Of a DNA stretch of 64,000 nt, positions 1-8,015 are shown piece after piece. The stretch's first letter is position 1. Each line of letters begins with the position of its first letter. Below the pieces are notes generated by a model. That model searched no databases. It was given only the letters and a program-made list of their open reading frames with translations, and was not told the DNA's origin. The stretch spans positions 682,001-746,000 of the forward strand of contig AAXX01000001.1 in assembly GCA_000169355.1 (NCBI GenBank), in the 5' to 3' direction. Position numbers and translations under genes: made by a program. This DNA is from Flavobacteria bacterium BAL38 (lineage in GTDB: Bacteria; Bacteroidota; Bacteroidia; Flavobacteriales; Flavobacteriaceae).

Positions 1-110
1 GTATTTGTTTTTATACTTTTAAAATCATAGCAAAAAGTAAACCAAATTTATTGAATTTATACCTAACTTTTATTTCTTATTTATAATTTAGCAAAAAATT
101 AGAAAAGATT

Positions 111-1205
111 ATGGCTACAAAATCGATATTAAAGAAGTCGTCGATGACTTTTTTGGAAAATTACCTGAATAATGCTTCTCCAACAGGTTATGAATCTGAA
201 GGACAAAAAATATGGATGGAGTATTTAAAACCGTATGTTGATACCTTTATTACTGATACGTATGGAAGTGCTGTGGGAGTTATAAATCCGGATGCGCCGT
301 ATAAAGTAGTTATTGAAGGACATGCCGATGAAATTTCGTGGTATGTAAACTATATTACTGATGATGGTTTAATTTATGTAATTAGAAATGGCGGAAGTGA
401 CCACATGATTGCCCCATCGAAACGTGTGAATATTCATACTAAGAAAGGCATTGTTCGTGGAGTTTTTGGTTGGCCAGCAATTCATACCAGAGGAAAAGGC
501 GGAAAAGCAGAAGAAACGGCAAAAATTGAAAACATTTTTATTGATTGTGGTTGCTCTACGAAAGCAGAAATTGAAGCTTTAGGCGTTCATGTAGGTTGCG
601 TAATTACGTATCCTGACACTTTTGAAGTTTTAAACCACGATAAATTTGTTTGTAGAGCTATTGATAACCGCATGGGTGGTTTTATGATTGCCGAAGTTGC
701 GCGTTTATTACATGAAAACAAAAAGAAATTACCTTTTGGATTGTATATCGTGAACTCGGTGCAGGAAGAAATTGGTTTGCGAGGTGCCGAAATGATTACC
801 CAACGTATTAAACCGAATGTAGCTATTGTAACCGATGTTTGTCATGATACGACTACTCCAATGATTGATAAAAAAATTGAAGGTGATTTAAAAATGGGAA
901 AAGGACCCGTTATAGCTTATGCTCCGGCAACTCAAAACGTTTTACGTGAAATGATTGTTGACACAGCTGTAGAAAACAAAATTCCGTTCCAACGCCATGC
1001 TACTTCTCGTGTTACCGGAACCGATACTGATGCTTTTGCGTACAGCAATGGCGGCGTTGCCTCGGCTTTGATTTCGTTACCGTTGCGCTATATGCACACG
1101 ACCGTAGAAATGGTACACCGCGACGATGTGGAAAATGTGATTAAATTGATTTACGAAAGTTTATTAAAAATTGAGAACAACGAAACGTTTAGTTATTTTA
1201 AGTAA
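111..1205 (+). CDS. M42 family metallopeptidase (aminopeptidase)
   Basis: Cytosolic co-catalytic metallo-aminopeptidase of the M42 family (glutamyl aminopeptidase / tetrahedral peptidase type), releasing N-terminal residues from peptides. The 364-residue length is usual. The metal-binding and catalytic pattern is visible: H71 in GHADE, D185 in AIDNR, E219/E220 in QEE, D242 in TDVCHD and H329 near the C-terminus in RYMHT. The ATG at 111 follows an AT-rich leader with a poor -7-like sequence (TAATTTAG, 84-91). No signal peptide is seen. It reads toward a bidirectional hairpin at 1231 and probably once converged directly on purC. The substrate cannot be told from sequence. Confidence 0.93.
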   Translation: MATKSILKKSSMTFLENYLNNASPTGYESEGQKIWMEYLKPYVDTFITDTYGSAVGVINPDAPYKVVIEGHADEISWYVNYITDDGLIYVIRNGGSDHMIAPSKRVNIHTKKGIVRGVFGWPAIHTRGKGGKAEETAKIENIFIDCGCSTKAEIEALGVHVGCVITYPDTFEVLNHDKFVCRAIDNRMGGFMIAEVARLLHENKKKLPFGLYIVNSVQEEIGLRGAEMITQRIKPNVAIVTDVCHDTTTPMIDKKIEGDLKMGKGPVIAYAPATQNVLREMIVDTAVENKIPFQRHATSRVTGTDTDAFAYSNGGVASALISLPLRYMHTTVEMVHRDDVENVIKLIYESLLKIENNETFSYFK

Positions 1206-1229
1206 AAATATTGTTCATAGATAAACAAA

Positions 1230-1257
1230 AAAATCCCGCGAAATGCGGGATTTTCTT
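1230..1257. terminator. Hairpin terminator after the M42 peptidase (copy T1)
   Basis: AAATCCCGC (1231-1239) pairs with GCGGGATTT (1245-1253), flanked by an A run and a T-rich tail, so it can act in both directions. The hairpin and about 12 bases after it are nearly repeated at 4111-4145 next to purC. Confidence 0.85.
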
Positions 1258-1382
1258 TTATCTTCTTTTATGAGCGTCGTTGATCCCTTTTATAATTTGT
1301 TCTGGTTTTTAAAATTGGGAAGTTTAATTGCGGAAAATTGTAAAAAAAATTGCTATTTTTATAAAAAACATAAAAACTAGAA

Positions 1383-2762
1383 TTGAATTATTTAAAATTA
1401 TATTACAAAATAATAGATAAAGCAAAAGAAAGTAATCGTAACGGTTATTTAGAGCTTCACCATATTATTCCAAGATGTATTTATGGAGAAAATCTATTAG
1501 ATGAAAATTTGATTCATGATGTTAATCAAGATTCTAATCTTGTTTATTTAACAGCCAGGGAACATTTTATTGCACATTGGTTATTACATAGAGAATTTCC
1601 TAAAAACAAAAAATTAGGATTAGCATTTTGGGCAATGGCTGGCATGATAAGTCCAGATCATAAAAGAACTTATATCCCATCATCAAGAGCTATCGAGGAA
1701 GCTAGATTTGCTGCAACAAATGCAAGAAAAGTTGAAATTTTACAATACGACCTTGAAGGTAATTTTTTAAAAGAATTTAAAAGTCTTAATGATGCTAGTA
1801 ATTTCATTGGAATTGTTCCTAATGCAATTGGTCAAAACTTAAATAGTTATTCTAAATCAGCAGGAAGTTTTCAATGGAGATTTAAAACAAAAAATTATAA
1901 ACATAAAATAGAGTCTTACTTTTCTGATAACAATGGTTTACCAGCTGGTCAATATGATCTTAATGGAAATCTGATATCTAATTTTGAAAGCCTTATGGAA
2001 GCAGAAAGAAAAACAGGACATTCTGAAGGAAGTATTCGAGCAGCAATGAATAGAGGAACTAAAATCAAAAACACATCTTATTTCTTTATTCAATTTCATA
2101 AAAATCAAGAAATTCCAAAATTAGTTGATCCATTAATAATTCCATTACATGGATTTTCAATTCCAATAGTCCAAATAAGCTCAAATGAAAAATATATTAT
2201 AAATGAATTCCAAAGTATAAGTCATGCTGCCAAATTTTTAAATAAAACTACAGGCCATATTTCTTCGGTTTGTAAAGGAAAAAGAAAAACTGCATACGGC
2301 TATATTTGGAAGTATAAAAAAGATTATGTTACTAAATTACCTTATGCAACAATAGAAGAAATTGACTTAAAACTACATTCAAAACCAATAGCGCAATATG
2401 ATTTATATGGAAATTATCTAAAAACTTTTAAAAGTGCGAGTGAAGCAGCACGCGAGACAAATGATAAACAAGGAAATATAAGTTCAGTAGCTTTAGGAAA
2501 ACGGAAATATTCCAAAAACTATCAATATGCATATATTGAAAAAAATAACATTCCTAGAAAAAATTCAATAATTAGATCAGATAATATTTCCAAAAAAGTA
2601 CAAATGTTAGATTTAATTTCTGGAGAATTAATAAATGAATTTGAAAGTATTAGTTTGGCAGCAAAAAGTATAAATGGTTCTCAATCAAATATCTCAGCAT
2701 GTATTAATGGTCGAAAAAAAACTGCTTATGGATTCAAGTGGATATTTAATGAGTTGTCCTAA
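1383..2762 (+). CDS. HNH endonuclease with five NUMOD1 repeats (homing-endonuclease-like)
   Basis: Free-standing phage-type HNH nuclease. Residues 23-70 carry the HNH core: HHIIP at 26-30, N52, and H61/H65 in REHFIAHWLL. It is followed by five NUMOD1 DNA-recognition repeats (about 118-167, 189-236, 262-311, 337-385, 406-455), each of the form QYDLxGNxxxxFxSxxEAA ending in a GxIS...G-K-Y-W-type tail. The start is TTG at 1383; an in-frame TAA at 1371 and the lack of a nearby ATG leave little choice. The last two sense codons and the stop lie inside the inverted repeat of the neighbouring IS element, which entered just after the fifth repeat, so little sequence is lost. Cleavage and site-specific DNA binding are family knowledge; the target is unknown. 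Confidence 0.85.
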   Translation: MNYLKLYYKIIDKAKESNRNGYLELHHIIPRCIYGENLLDENLIHDVNQDSNLVYLTAREHFIAHWLLHREFPKNKKLGLAFWAMAGMISPDHKRTYIPSSRAIEEARFAATNARKVEILQYDLEGNFLKEFKSLNDASNFIGIVPNAIGQNLNSYSKSAGSFQWRFKTKNYKHKIESYFSDNNGLPAGQYDLNGNLISNFESLMEAERKTGHSEGSIRAAMNRGTKIKNTSYFFIQFHKNQEIPKLVDPLIIPLHGFSIPIVQISSNEKYIINEFQSISHAAKFLNKTTGHISSVCKGKRKTAYGYIWKYKKDYVTKLPYATIEEIDLKLHSKPIAQYDLYGNYLKTFKSASEAARETNDKQGNISSVALGKRKYSKNYQYAYIEKNNIPRKNSIIRSDNISKKVQMLDLISGELINEFESISLAAKSINGSQSNISACINGRKKTAYGFKWIFNELS

Positions 2763-2773
2763 AAAAGGTTGAC
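2754..2773 (+). repeat. Terminal inverted repeat of IS3 element (left)
   Basis: Begins TTGTCCT and ends GGTTGAC. It matches the reverse complement of 4078-4097 at about 18 of 20 positions by eye. It contains the stop codon now used by the HNH gene. Confidence 0.9.
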
Positions 2774-2794
2774 TCGTTAATAATTCAAATATAG

Positions 2795-3673
2795 TTAAAT
2801 CGTAACAGAATTAATTCTGTTACGATTTATTTTTTTCCATTGTTTTAAATGTATTATTTTTTGTTGATGTGCTTGGTTTGGAGTTATCATATTAACTGAC
2901 ATATGTATTCTAAAATTGTTGTATAAAGTAATGGCTTGTGTGACTTGTTTGTTTAAGTTTTGGTAGTTTTCAAAGATTTCATGTAAACCAAATTCTTCTT
3001 TTAAGATTCCATTTACTCTTTCTGCTATTGCATTTTCATATGGATCGTATTCTTGCGTCATACTAATTAAAATATTGTTTTTCTTTAACAAATCAGTATA
3101 CTCTTTACTACAATATTGTAAACCTCTGTCAGAATGGTGAAGGAGTTGATTTTTTGTTTTCCTGTCAATCAAAGCCATTTCTAAAGCTTTTACTGTAGTT
3201 GAACTCATTAAATTATCTGATAATTGATAACCAACGATTTTCTTGGAACAAGCATCAGTGAGTAAATGCAAATAATATGTTTTCTCTTTTGTTCGTAAAT
3301 AAGTTATATCAGCAACCCAAACTTGCTCAGGTCTGTTAAGCACTAAATTGCTAATTAAATTTGGATAGCGTTTCATCCAATGTCTTGAGTTTGTTGTTTT
3401 GTAATATCTTCGAGCTTTAGGAACTTGTAAATATTCCGCTTTTAAAAAATCTAAAAAATTATCCCGACCAATTGATATATGATGTTTTATAAATTCATCT
3501 TGTAACATTACATGAAGTTTTTTACCCCCTGTTCGGGGTAATTGCTTACGAATATTAACTACTAAACTTCGTAATAATTCTGAGTTGTATTTAGGTGTTT
3601 TTACCTTTGACTTTCGCTTGTAAAATGCTTGTTTTGTGTATCCAAACAGTTCGCATAACTCATAAATAGTCAA
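2795..3673 (-). CDS. IS3-family transposase OrfB (DDE integrase)
   Basis: Catalytic half of an IS3-family transposase. The rve integrase core shows D122 (WVADITYL), D182 (HHSDRG) and E218 (ENAIAERVNG), giving the DD(35)E spacing of the family, with an HTH_21-like segment at about residues 30-90. The annotated start is a TTG at 3673, but its frame stays open upstream to the A AAA AAG site at 3715-3721 inside orfA. The active product is therefore probably an OrfAB fusion made by -1 frameshifting. No internal stops are seen. Confidence 0.92.
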   Translation of the reverse strand: MTIYELCELFGYTKQAFYKRKSKVKTPKYNSELLRSLVVNIRKQLPRTGGKKLHVMLQDEFIKHHISIGRDNFLDFLKAEYLQVPKARRYYKTTNSRHWMKRYPNLISNLVLNRPEQVWVADITYLRTKEKTYYLHLLTDACSKKIVGYQLSDNLMSSTTVKALEMALIDRKTKNQLLHHSDRGLQYCSKEYTDLLKKNNILISMTQEYDPYENAIAERVNGILKEEFGLHEIFENYQNLNKQVTQAITLYNNFRIHMSVNMITPNQAHQQKIIHLKQWKKINRNRINSVTI

Positions 3674-3687
3674 TGAACTATTTACAT

Positions 3688-4062
3688 TTATTTCTTCGAC
3701 TGCTTGGAACCAGACTTTTTTACAATATCAATTTTAAGTTCGCGTTCGGCTATTTCAATAAATCGTTTGAATACTTTTAATTCTTCTTCTTTTTGTACTA
3801 ATTGAGCTTCTAGCTCTTTTATACGCTGTTGTTGAGGATCTTTCATAGGACGACCAATAGTTAATTTATCTTCATAGGTAAATTTACCATATTTTTTTAA
3901 CCATCTTGGTATACAACTACTGCCTAAAATATTGTAGCGTCTTCGAAGTTCTGCTTTTGTAAATAAACCCCTTTCAAATTCACTTACAACTTGACGTTTA
4001 AACGCTTCGCTATAATTTTTTGGGGCACTTGGGATTTTTGAAATTTTCTTTTTTGTTGACAT
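3688..4062 (-). CDS. IS3-family transposase OrfA (HTH and leucine zipper)
   Basis: DNA-binding half of the transposase (124 aa). A helix-turn-helix covers about residues 16-55 (YSEAFKRQVVSEFERG...), and a heptad-patterned helix at about 80-112 is typical of the IS3 OrfA leucine zipper. Near its 3' end the codons GTA AAA AAG contain A AAA AAG (3715-3721), the frameshift signal used by IS150 and IS911 relatives. Shifting -1 there enters the orfB frame without meeting a stop. Alone, OrfA would bind the terminal repeats and modulate transposition. Confidence 0.92.
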   Translation of the reverse strand: MSTKKKISKIPSAPKNYSEAFKRQVVSEFERGLFTKAELRRRYNILGSSCIPRWLKKYGKFTYEDKLTIGRPMKDPQQQRIKELEAQLVQKEEELKVFKRFIEIAERELKIDIVKKSGSKQSKK

Positions 4063-4077
4063 ATTAAGTAATATTTA

Positions 4078-4097
4078 GTCAACTTTTTTCAGGACAA
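4078..4097 (+). repeat. Terminal inverted repeat of IS3 element (right)
   Basis: Ends AGGACAA, the complement of the left end. It lies just upstream of orfA and may include or adjoin the transposase promoter. Confidence 0.9.
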
Positions 4098-4110
4098 GAC
4101 ATAAATAAAA

Positions 4111-4136
4111 AAAATCCCGCAATAGCGGGATTTTCT
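4111..4136. terminator. Hairpin terminator after purC (copy T2)
   Basis: AAATCCCGC (4112-4120), a 4-base loop, then GCGGGATTT. Read on the minus strand it ends in eight T, so it terminates purC. It is nearly identical, in the same orientation, to the hairpin at 1231-1253, including the following TTTTCTTTTATCTT. Confidence 0.87.
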
Positions 4137-4142
4137 TTTATC

Positions 4143-5093
4143 TTATCTATTCTCTAAATAATTCAAAACGTTTTTCTCAATTCGCTCATTGATGTTGGAA
4201 ATATCCGCTTTTACGAATTTTTCTCCAATGATGTTTTCGAATAACTCAATGTAACGTTCTGAAACTGTTTCAATGTATTCGTCGGTCATGTTTGGAATTT
4301 GTTGTCCTTCTTTTCCTTGGAACCCGTTTTCAATTAACCAACGACGCACAAACTCTTTTGACAATTGTTTTTGTTCTTCGTTGTTGTTTTGTCTTTCTTG
4401 ATAGCCTTCTGCATAGAAATAACGAGATGAATCTGGCGTGTGGATTTCGTCGATTAACACGATTTGTCCGTCTTTTGTTTTCCCGAATTCGTATTTCGTA
4501 TCTACTAAGATTAAACCGCGAGACGCTGCAATTTCAGTTCCTCTTTGGTATAACGCTCTGGTGTATTTTTCTAAAATTAGGTAATCTGCTTCGGTAACAA
4601 TTCTGTTAGCTAAAATAGCTTCGCGTGAAATGTCTTCGTCGTGCGAACCGTTATCGGCTTTCGTTGTTGGCGTGATGATTGGTGTTGGGAATTTATCGTT
4701 TTCTTTTAAACCTTCTGGCATTTCCACACCGCAAAGGATTCTTCTTCCTGCTGCATATTCACGCGCTGCATGTCCTGATAAATATCCACGAATTACCATT
4801 TCCACTTTGAAAGGCTCACATAAATGACCTACCGCCACATTTGGATCTGGAGTAGCTACTAACCAATTTGGTACAATATCAGACGTTAATTCCATGAACT
4901 TAGTCGCAATTTGATTTAGGATTTGACCTTTATAAGGAATTCCTTTTGGTAAAACCACATCAAATGCCGAAAGACGGTCGGTAGCCACCATCACTAATAA
5001 GTCATCGTTGATATTGTAAACTTCTCTAACTTTTCCACGGTACACCGATTTTTGACCTGGAAAATTGAAATTGGTAGTCGTAATTGTATTCAT
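4143..5093 (-). CDS. purC: Phosphoribosylaminoimidazole-succinocarboxamide synthase (SAICAR synthase)
   Basis: Cytosolic ATP-dependent enzyme of de novo purine synthesis that joins aspartate to CAIR to give SAICAR. Family features: the N-terminal [16 protein letters not shown] nucleotide-binding segment, [15 protein letters not shown], and [11 protein letters not shown] followed by [13 protein letters not shown]. The frame is open to 5120, but the upstream ATG overlaps a perfect promoter box (5118-5125). I therefore start at the ATG at 5093, giving 316 aa beginning MNTITTT, the expected length for this lineage. It is monocistronic between its own promoter and the hairpin at 4111. It probably once faced the M42 peptidase directly before the island entered. 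Confidence 0.95.
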   Translation of the reverse strand: MNTITTTNFNFPGQKSVYRGKVREVYNINDDLLVMVATDRLSAFDVVLPKGIPYKGQILNQIATKFMELTSDIVPNWLVATPDPNVAVGHLCEPFKVEMVIRGYLSGHAAREYAAGRRILCGVEMPEGLKENDKFPTPIITPTTKADNGSHDEDISREAILANRIVTEADYLILEKYTRALYQRGTEIAASRGLILVDTKYEFGKTKDGQIVLIDEIHTPDSSRYFYAEGYQERQNNNEEQKQLSKEFVRRWLIENGFQGKEGQQIPNMTDEYIETVSERYIELFENIIGEKFVKADISNINERIEKNVLNYLENR

Positions 5094-5117
5094 TATGTTG
5101 TGTTGTTGTTTGTTGTG

Positions 5118-5146
5118 CAAAAGTAAACTATTTATTTTCTTCCAAA
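5118..5146 (-). promoter_or_regulatory. purC promoter (Bacteroidetes sigma-A type)
   Basis: On the minus strand: TTTG (5143-5146), 17 bases, then TACTTTTG (5118-5125). This is an exact TAnnTTTG -7 box, and it places the transcript start downstream of the ATG at 5120. Confidence 0.75.
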
Positions 5147-5161
5147 AAAGATTTCATATGA

Positions 5162-5185
5162 AAAGTGGTCGAAATCGACCACTTT
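5162..5185 (-). terminator. Hairpin terminator after the phoH unit
   Basis: AAAGTGGTCGA / TCGACCACTTT stem with a tiny loop, followed on the minus strand by TTTTC. It ends the phoH plus small-secreted-protein transcript. Confidence 0.75.
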
Positions 5186-5202
5186 AAAATTATTTTTTTT
5201 AC

Positions 5203-5736
5203 TTATTCATTAATGAAAATTATCTCATCTCCACCTTTTTGTGAACATGGAAGAAAAAATCTTTTCGCTAAACCATTTTCAAAGTTTATTGAAAAATTAT
5301 TTCTCAAATCACAATCTTTAGTTTTAGACCAGCAAATGGATTTATTATTTTTAATTTCAGTTGGTAAATCTTCTGACATTCCAACATTGTATTTTCCTAA
5401 ATATTTATTATTCAAATTGTAAATTTTAATATTACTTGTTCCATGACAAGTGCTTGCTGCTGAGAAAACAAAAAAAGAACTTAAAACTTTGTATTGCTTG
5501 CCATTGTTAGTTTTTATAACACCTAAATACTTGATTTTAGTATTATTACAACCTTCCTTCTTTGTTAAATCGTAAGAATATTCCTTTCCTATATTTCCAT
5601 TTTGTAGAGCTAATAATTCAAGTTTTTGAAGTTTTTCAAACTCTGATTCAAACTTATCTTTGTTTGTAAATGAAAACCATAATAAGGTCAAAACAAACAG
5701 GGTCGATTTAAGTATGATTTCATAAAACCTTTTCAT
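5203..5736 (-). CDS. Hypothetical exported or membrane-anchored protein
   Basis: 177 residues with no family recognised. Residues 6-24 are a hydrophobic helix after a KR-containing start, either an uncleaved signal anchor or a signal peptide. The remainder is soluble, Lys/Asn-rich, with five or six cysteines (for example C62, C97 and CSKTKDC near 136-142) that could form disulfides outside the membrane. The start ATG (5734-5736) abuts the phoH stop (TAGATG), so the two are probably co-transcribed and translationally coupled. No functional link to PhoH is evident. Confidence 0.7.
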   Translation of the reverse strand: MKRFYEIILKSTLFVLTLLWFSFTNKDKFESEFEKLQKLELLALQNGNIGKEYSYDLTKKEGCNNTKIKYLGVIKTNNGKQYKVLSSFFVFSAASTCHGTSNIKIYNLNNKYLGKYNVGMSEDLPTEIKNNKSICWSKTKDCDLRNNFSINFENGLAKRFFLPCSQKGGDEIIFINE

Positions 5737-6690
5737 CTAATCATTATTTTCAATACTCTTATATGCATCAATAATTTTCTTCACTAATCTGTGACGCACG
5801 ATGTCTATATCATCTAAATAGATGATTCCCACACCTTCTACATCTTTCAAAATTAGAATAGCTTCTTTCAATCCCGAAATGGTTCTTCTTGGTAAATCTA
5901 CCTGACCTGGATCGCCGGTAATCATAAATTTGGCGTTTTTTCCCATACGCGTTAAGAACATTTTCATTTGGGAATGCGTAGTATTTTGCGCTTCATCTAA
6001 AATTACAAAGGCATTATCTAAGGTACGACCACGCATAAAAGCCAAAGGTGCAATTTGAATAATTCCTTTTAAAATGTAATCTTCTAAGGTTTGTGGTGGC
6101 AACATATCGCGCAACGCATCATACAAAGGTTGCATGTACGGATCTAGTTTTTCCTTCATATCACCTGGAAGAAACCCTAAATTCTCCCCTGCTTCTACCG
6201 CAGGACGCGTTAAAATAATTCGTTTGACTTGTTTTTCTTTCAAAGCTTTCACCGCCATAGCCACTCCGGTGTAGGTTTTTCCTGTTCCAGCGGGACCAAT
6301 AGCAAACACCATGTCATTTTTATAAATGGTATCGACTAATTTTTGTTGGTTAGGTGTCATCGCTTTAATTAACTTTCCTCCTATTCCATGCACTAAAATT
6401 TTGTCTCTATCGTGCATGTGCTCCACATCATGTTGATGACTGGTTTCTAATACTCTCAGTATAACATTATCATCAATACTATTATAACGAGTAAAATGCT
6501 GCATTAATCTCCTAAAACGAGTTTCGAATTCATCTAAAATCTCTGCTTCGCCAAAAGCTTTTAAAGTAGTGCCTCTAGCTACAATTTTTAATTTCGGATA
6601 ATACTTCTTAATAGCTTCAAGATGAGTATCATGCGCGCCCCAAAACTCTTTTGGAGCGATGTCGGTTAATTCAATGATTCTTTCGTTCAA
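5737..6690 (-). CDS. phoH: PhoH-like ATPase
   Basis: Cytosolic P-loop NTPase of the PhoH family (related to superfamily 1 helicase cores; linked to RNA metabolism and phosphate stress in other bacteria). The N-terminal KH-like region is followed by Walker A GPAGTGKT (residues 132-139 with this start), LTRPAVEAGENLGFLPGD, Walker B VILDEAQN and the ITGDPGQVDLP motif. The frame is open to an ATG at 6744, but that extension runs through a divergent promoter at 6713-6741. The alternative TTG at 6690 gives (M)NERIIELTDIAPKEFWG, the N-terminus I expect for flavobacterial PhoH. The start is therefore likely but not proven. Confidence 0.93.
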   Translation of the reverse strand: MNERIIELTDIAPKEFWGAHDTHLEAIKKYYPKLKIVARGTTLKAFGEAEILDEFETRFRRLMQHFTRYNSIDDNVILRVLETSHQHDVEHMHDRDKILVHGIGGKLIKAMTPNQQKLVDTIYKNDMVFAIGPAGTGKTYTGVAMAVKALKEKQVKRIILTRPAVEAGENLGFLPGDMKEKLDPYMQPLYDALRDMLPPQTLEDYILKGIIQIAPLAFMRGRTLDNAFVILDEAQNTTHSQMKMFLTRMGKNAKFMITGDPGQVDLPRRTISGLKEAILILKDVEGVGIIYLDDIDIVRHRLVKKIIDAYKSIENND

Positions 6691-6712
6691 AGGCTTTGTT
6701 TTTTTAATTATT

Positions 6713-6741
6713 TTTGAAACGCTAAAATTATAGTAGCTTTG
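6713..6741 (+). promoter_or_regulatory. Promoter of the SAM-hydroxide adenosyltransferase gene
   Basis: TTTG (6713-6716), 17 bases, TAGCTTTG (6734-6741), an exact match to the flavobacterial consensus. It overlaps the upstream reading frame of phoH on the other strand. Confidence 0.75.
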
Positions 6742-6796
6742 CAATCAAATTTAGTAAAAACTACTGTTCCTTTTTAAATAAGTTATAAACAAAAAA

Positions 6797-7624
6797 ATGT
6801 CAATAATTACGCTAATTACCGATTTTGGATACAAAGACTACTTCGTTGGTGCTTTGAAAGGAAAAATTCTATCGGAACAAAAAGAGGCTGTTATCGTTGA
6901 TATTTCGCATGAAATTGACTTATTTAACACATTAGAAGCGAGTTACTGTATTGAAGCCGCGTATTCTAATTTTCCAAAAGGCACCATTCATATTATCGGC
7001 GTTGATAGTGAACGTGTGGGCGATACCCAACATATTGCAATGCAATGGGACGACCATTACTTTATTTGTGCCGATAATGGCATATTGAATACTTTAATTC
7101 AGAAGAAAATTCCTCAGAAAATTGTAGCCATTACCATTCATGATAGATTGAATACTGATGTAAGTGACATGGATGTTTTTGCAGCGGTTGCTTGTCATAT
7201 AGCACGAGGAGGATTATTAAATGTTATTGGTAAAGAAATTCCGTCTTTAAAATCGGTTAGTGTTTTAACTTCATCTGTTTCTGATGATTTATCAGAAATA
7301 AAAGGACAAATTGTGTATATCGATTCGTTTGGAAATTGCGTTACTAATATTTCGCAAAAACAATTTAATGATACTAGTAGAGGTCGAAAGTTTGAAATCG
7401 AAATTAAAAACAAGAAATTAAGTCGTTTGCATAAAAGTTATTCCGATTTTCCTGTTTCCGATACCAAACAATTAAAAGATTTAGAAGGCGACTTTTTAGC
7501 GTTATTTAACGAAAATGGCTATTTAGAAATTGCCATTTATAAAAGCAATCCAAAAACAGTTGGTTCGGCTTCTACTTTATTAGGACTTCACTTTAGAGAT
7601 GCTATATCTGTAAAATTTAAATAA
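6797..7624 (+). CDS. SAM hydroxide adenosyltransferase (DUF62 family)
   Basis: Enzyme of the DUF62 / chlorinase-fluorinase fold family. The housekeeping members hydrolyse S-adenosylmethionine with water-derived hydroxide to adenosine and methionine. Seen: ITDFGYKDYFVGALKG at the N-terminus (D9 region), the FICADNGILN motif near residue 90, and DSFGNCVTNI in the C-terminal barrel. The 275-aa length is typical. It is divergent from phoH with its own good promoter and is followed after 7 bases by an ABM-domain gene, suggesting one short operon. The physiological role is unsettled in the family. Confidence 0.9.
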   Translation: MSIITLITDFGYKDYFVGALKGKILSEQKEAVIVDISHEIDLFNTLEASYCIEAAYSNFPKGTIHIIGVDSERVGDTQHIAMQWDDHYFICADNGILNTLIQKKIPQKIVAITIHDRLNTDVSDMDVFAAVACHIARGGLLNVIGKEIPSLKSVSVLTSSVSDDLSEIKGQIVYIDSFGNCVTNISQKQFNDTSRGRKFEIEIKNKKLSRLHKSYSDFPVSDTKQLKDLEGDFLALFNENGYLEIAIYKSNPKTVGSASTLLGLHFRDAISVKFK

Positions 7625-7631
7625 TAAAACT

Positions 7632-7928
7632 ATGTTCATAAGAATTGTAAAAATGCGTTTTCAGGAAGATAAAATCGAAGCTTTTTTAAATAATTTTGAA
7701 GAAGTAAAACTTCACATACGAAATTTCGAAGGAAATCGTTTTTTAGAATTGTACCAAGATAAGAACGATAAACGTATTTTCTTTACTTATAGTTATTGGG
7801 AAAATGAAGATGCGTTAGAAAATTATAGAAACTCTACACTATTTAACGAAGTTTGGAGTTATACTAAAACACTTTTTAGCGACAAACCAGAAGCTTGGAG
7901 TGTAGATAGATTGGTTACTTTAGAATAG
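7632..7928 (+). CDS. ABM-domain protein (putative quinol monooxygenase)
   Basis: A 98-residue dimeric ferredoxin-like alpha/beta barrel of the antibiotic biosynthesis monooxygenase family. It begins MFIRIVKMRF, with the FLELYQD and TYSYWENEDALENYR segments and a C-terminal EAWSVDRL. Such stand-alone proteins act on quinols or as small-molecule oxygenases without cofactors; the actual substrate is unknown. It starts 7 bases after the DUF62 gene. It is followed by a low-complexity spacer (7930-8000) with GGAAGTTGGGAG-type and TTTAAACTCTTAAAC-type microrepeats. Confidence 0.83.
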   Translation: MFIRIVKMRFQEDKIEAFLNNFEEVKLHIRNFEGNRFLELYQDKNDKRIFFTYSYWENEDALENYRNSTLFNEVWSYTKTLFSDKPEAWSVDRLVTLE

Positions 7929-8015
7929 GTAATGGGTGACGGAAGTTGGGAGATGGAAGTTGGGAGCAACTTTTAAACTCTTAAACGTTTAAACTTATAA
8001 ACAAGAAAACATAAA

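Larger units (their letters stand above)
2754..4097 (-). mobile_element. IS3-family insertion sequence, apparently intact
   Basis: A 1344-bp element with imperfect 20-bp terminal inverted repeats (2754-2773 and 4078-4097, starting TTGTCCT) and two overlapping-phase transposase frames on the minus strand. OrfA carries helix-turn-helix and leucine-zipper regions and OrfB a DDE integrase core. A canonical A AAA AAG slippery heptamer sits at 3715-3721. No exact target duplication is seen: the flanks read GAG on the left and GAC on the right. It lies at the very end of the HNH gene. Confidence 0.93.

Noticed and set aside
4292-4827. Plus-strand frames inside purC
   Set aside because: Antisense shadows of a clearly coding gene.
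5094-5120. Longer purC start at 5120
   Set aside because: That ATG overlaps an exact TACTTTTG promoter box; the ATG at 5093 fits.
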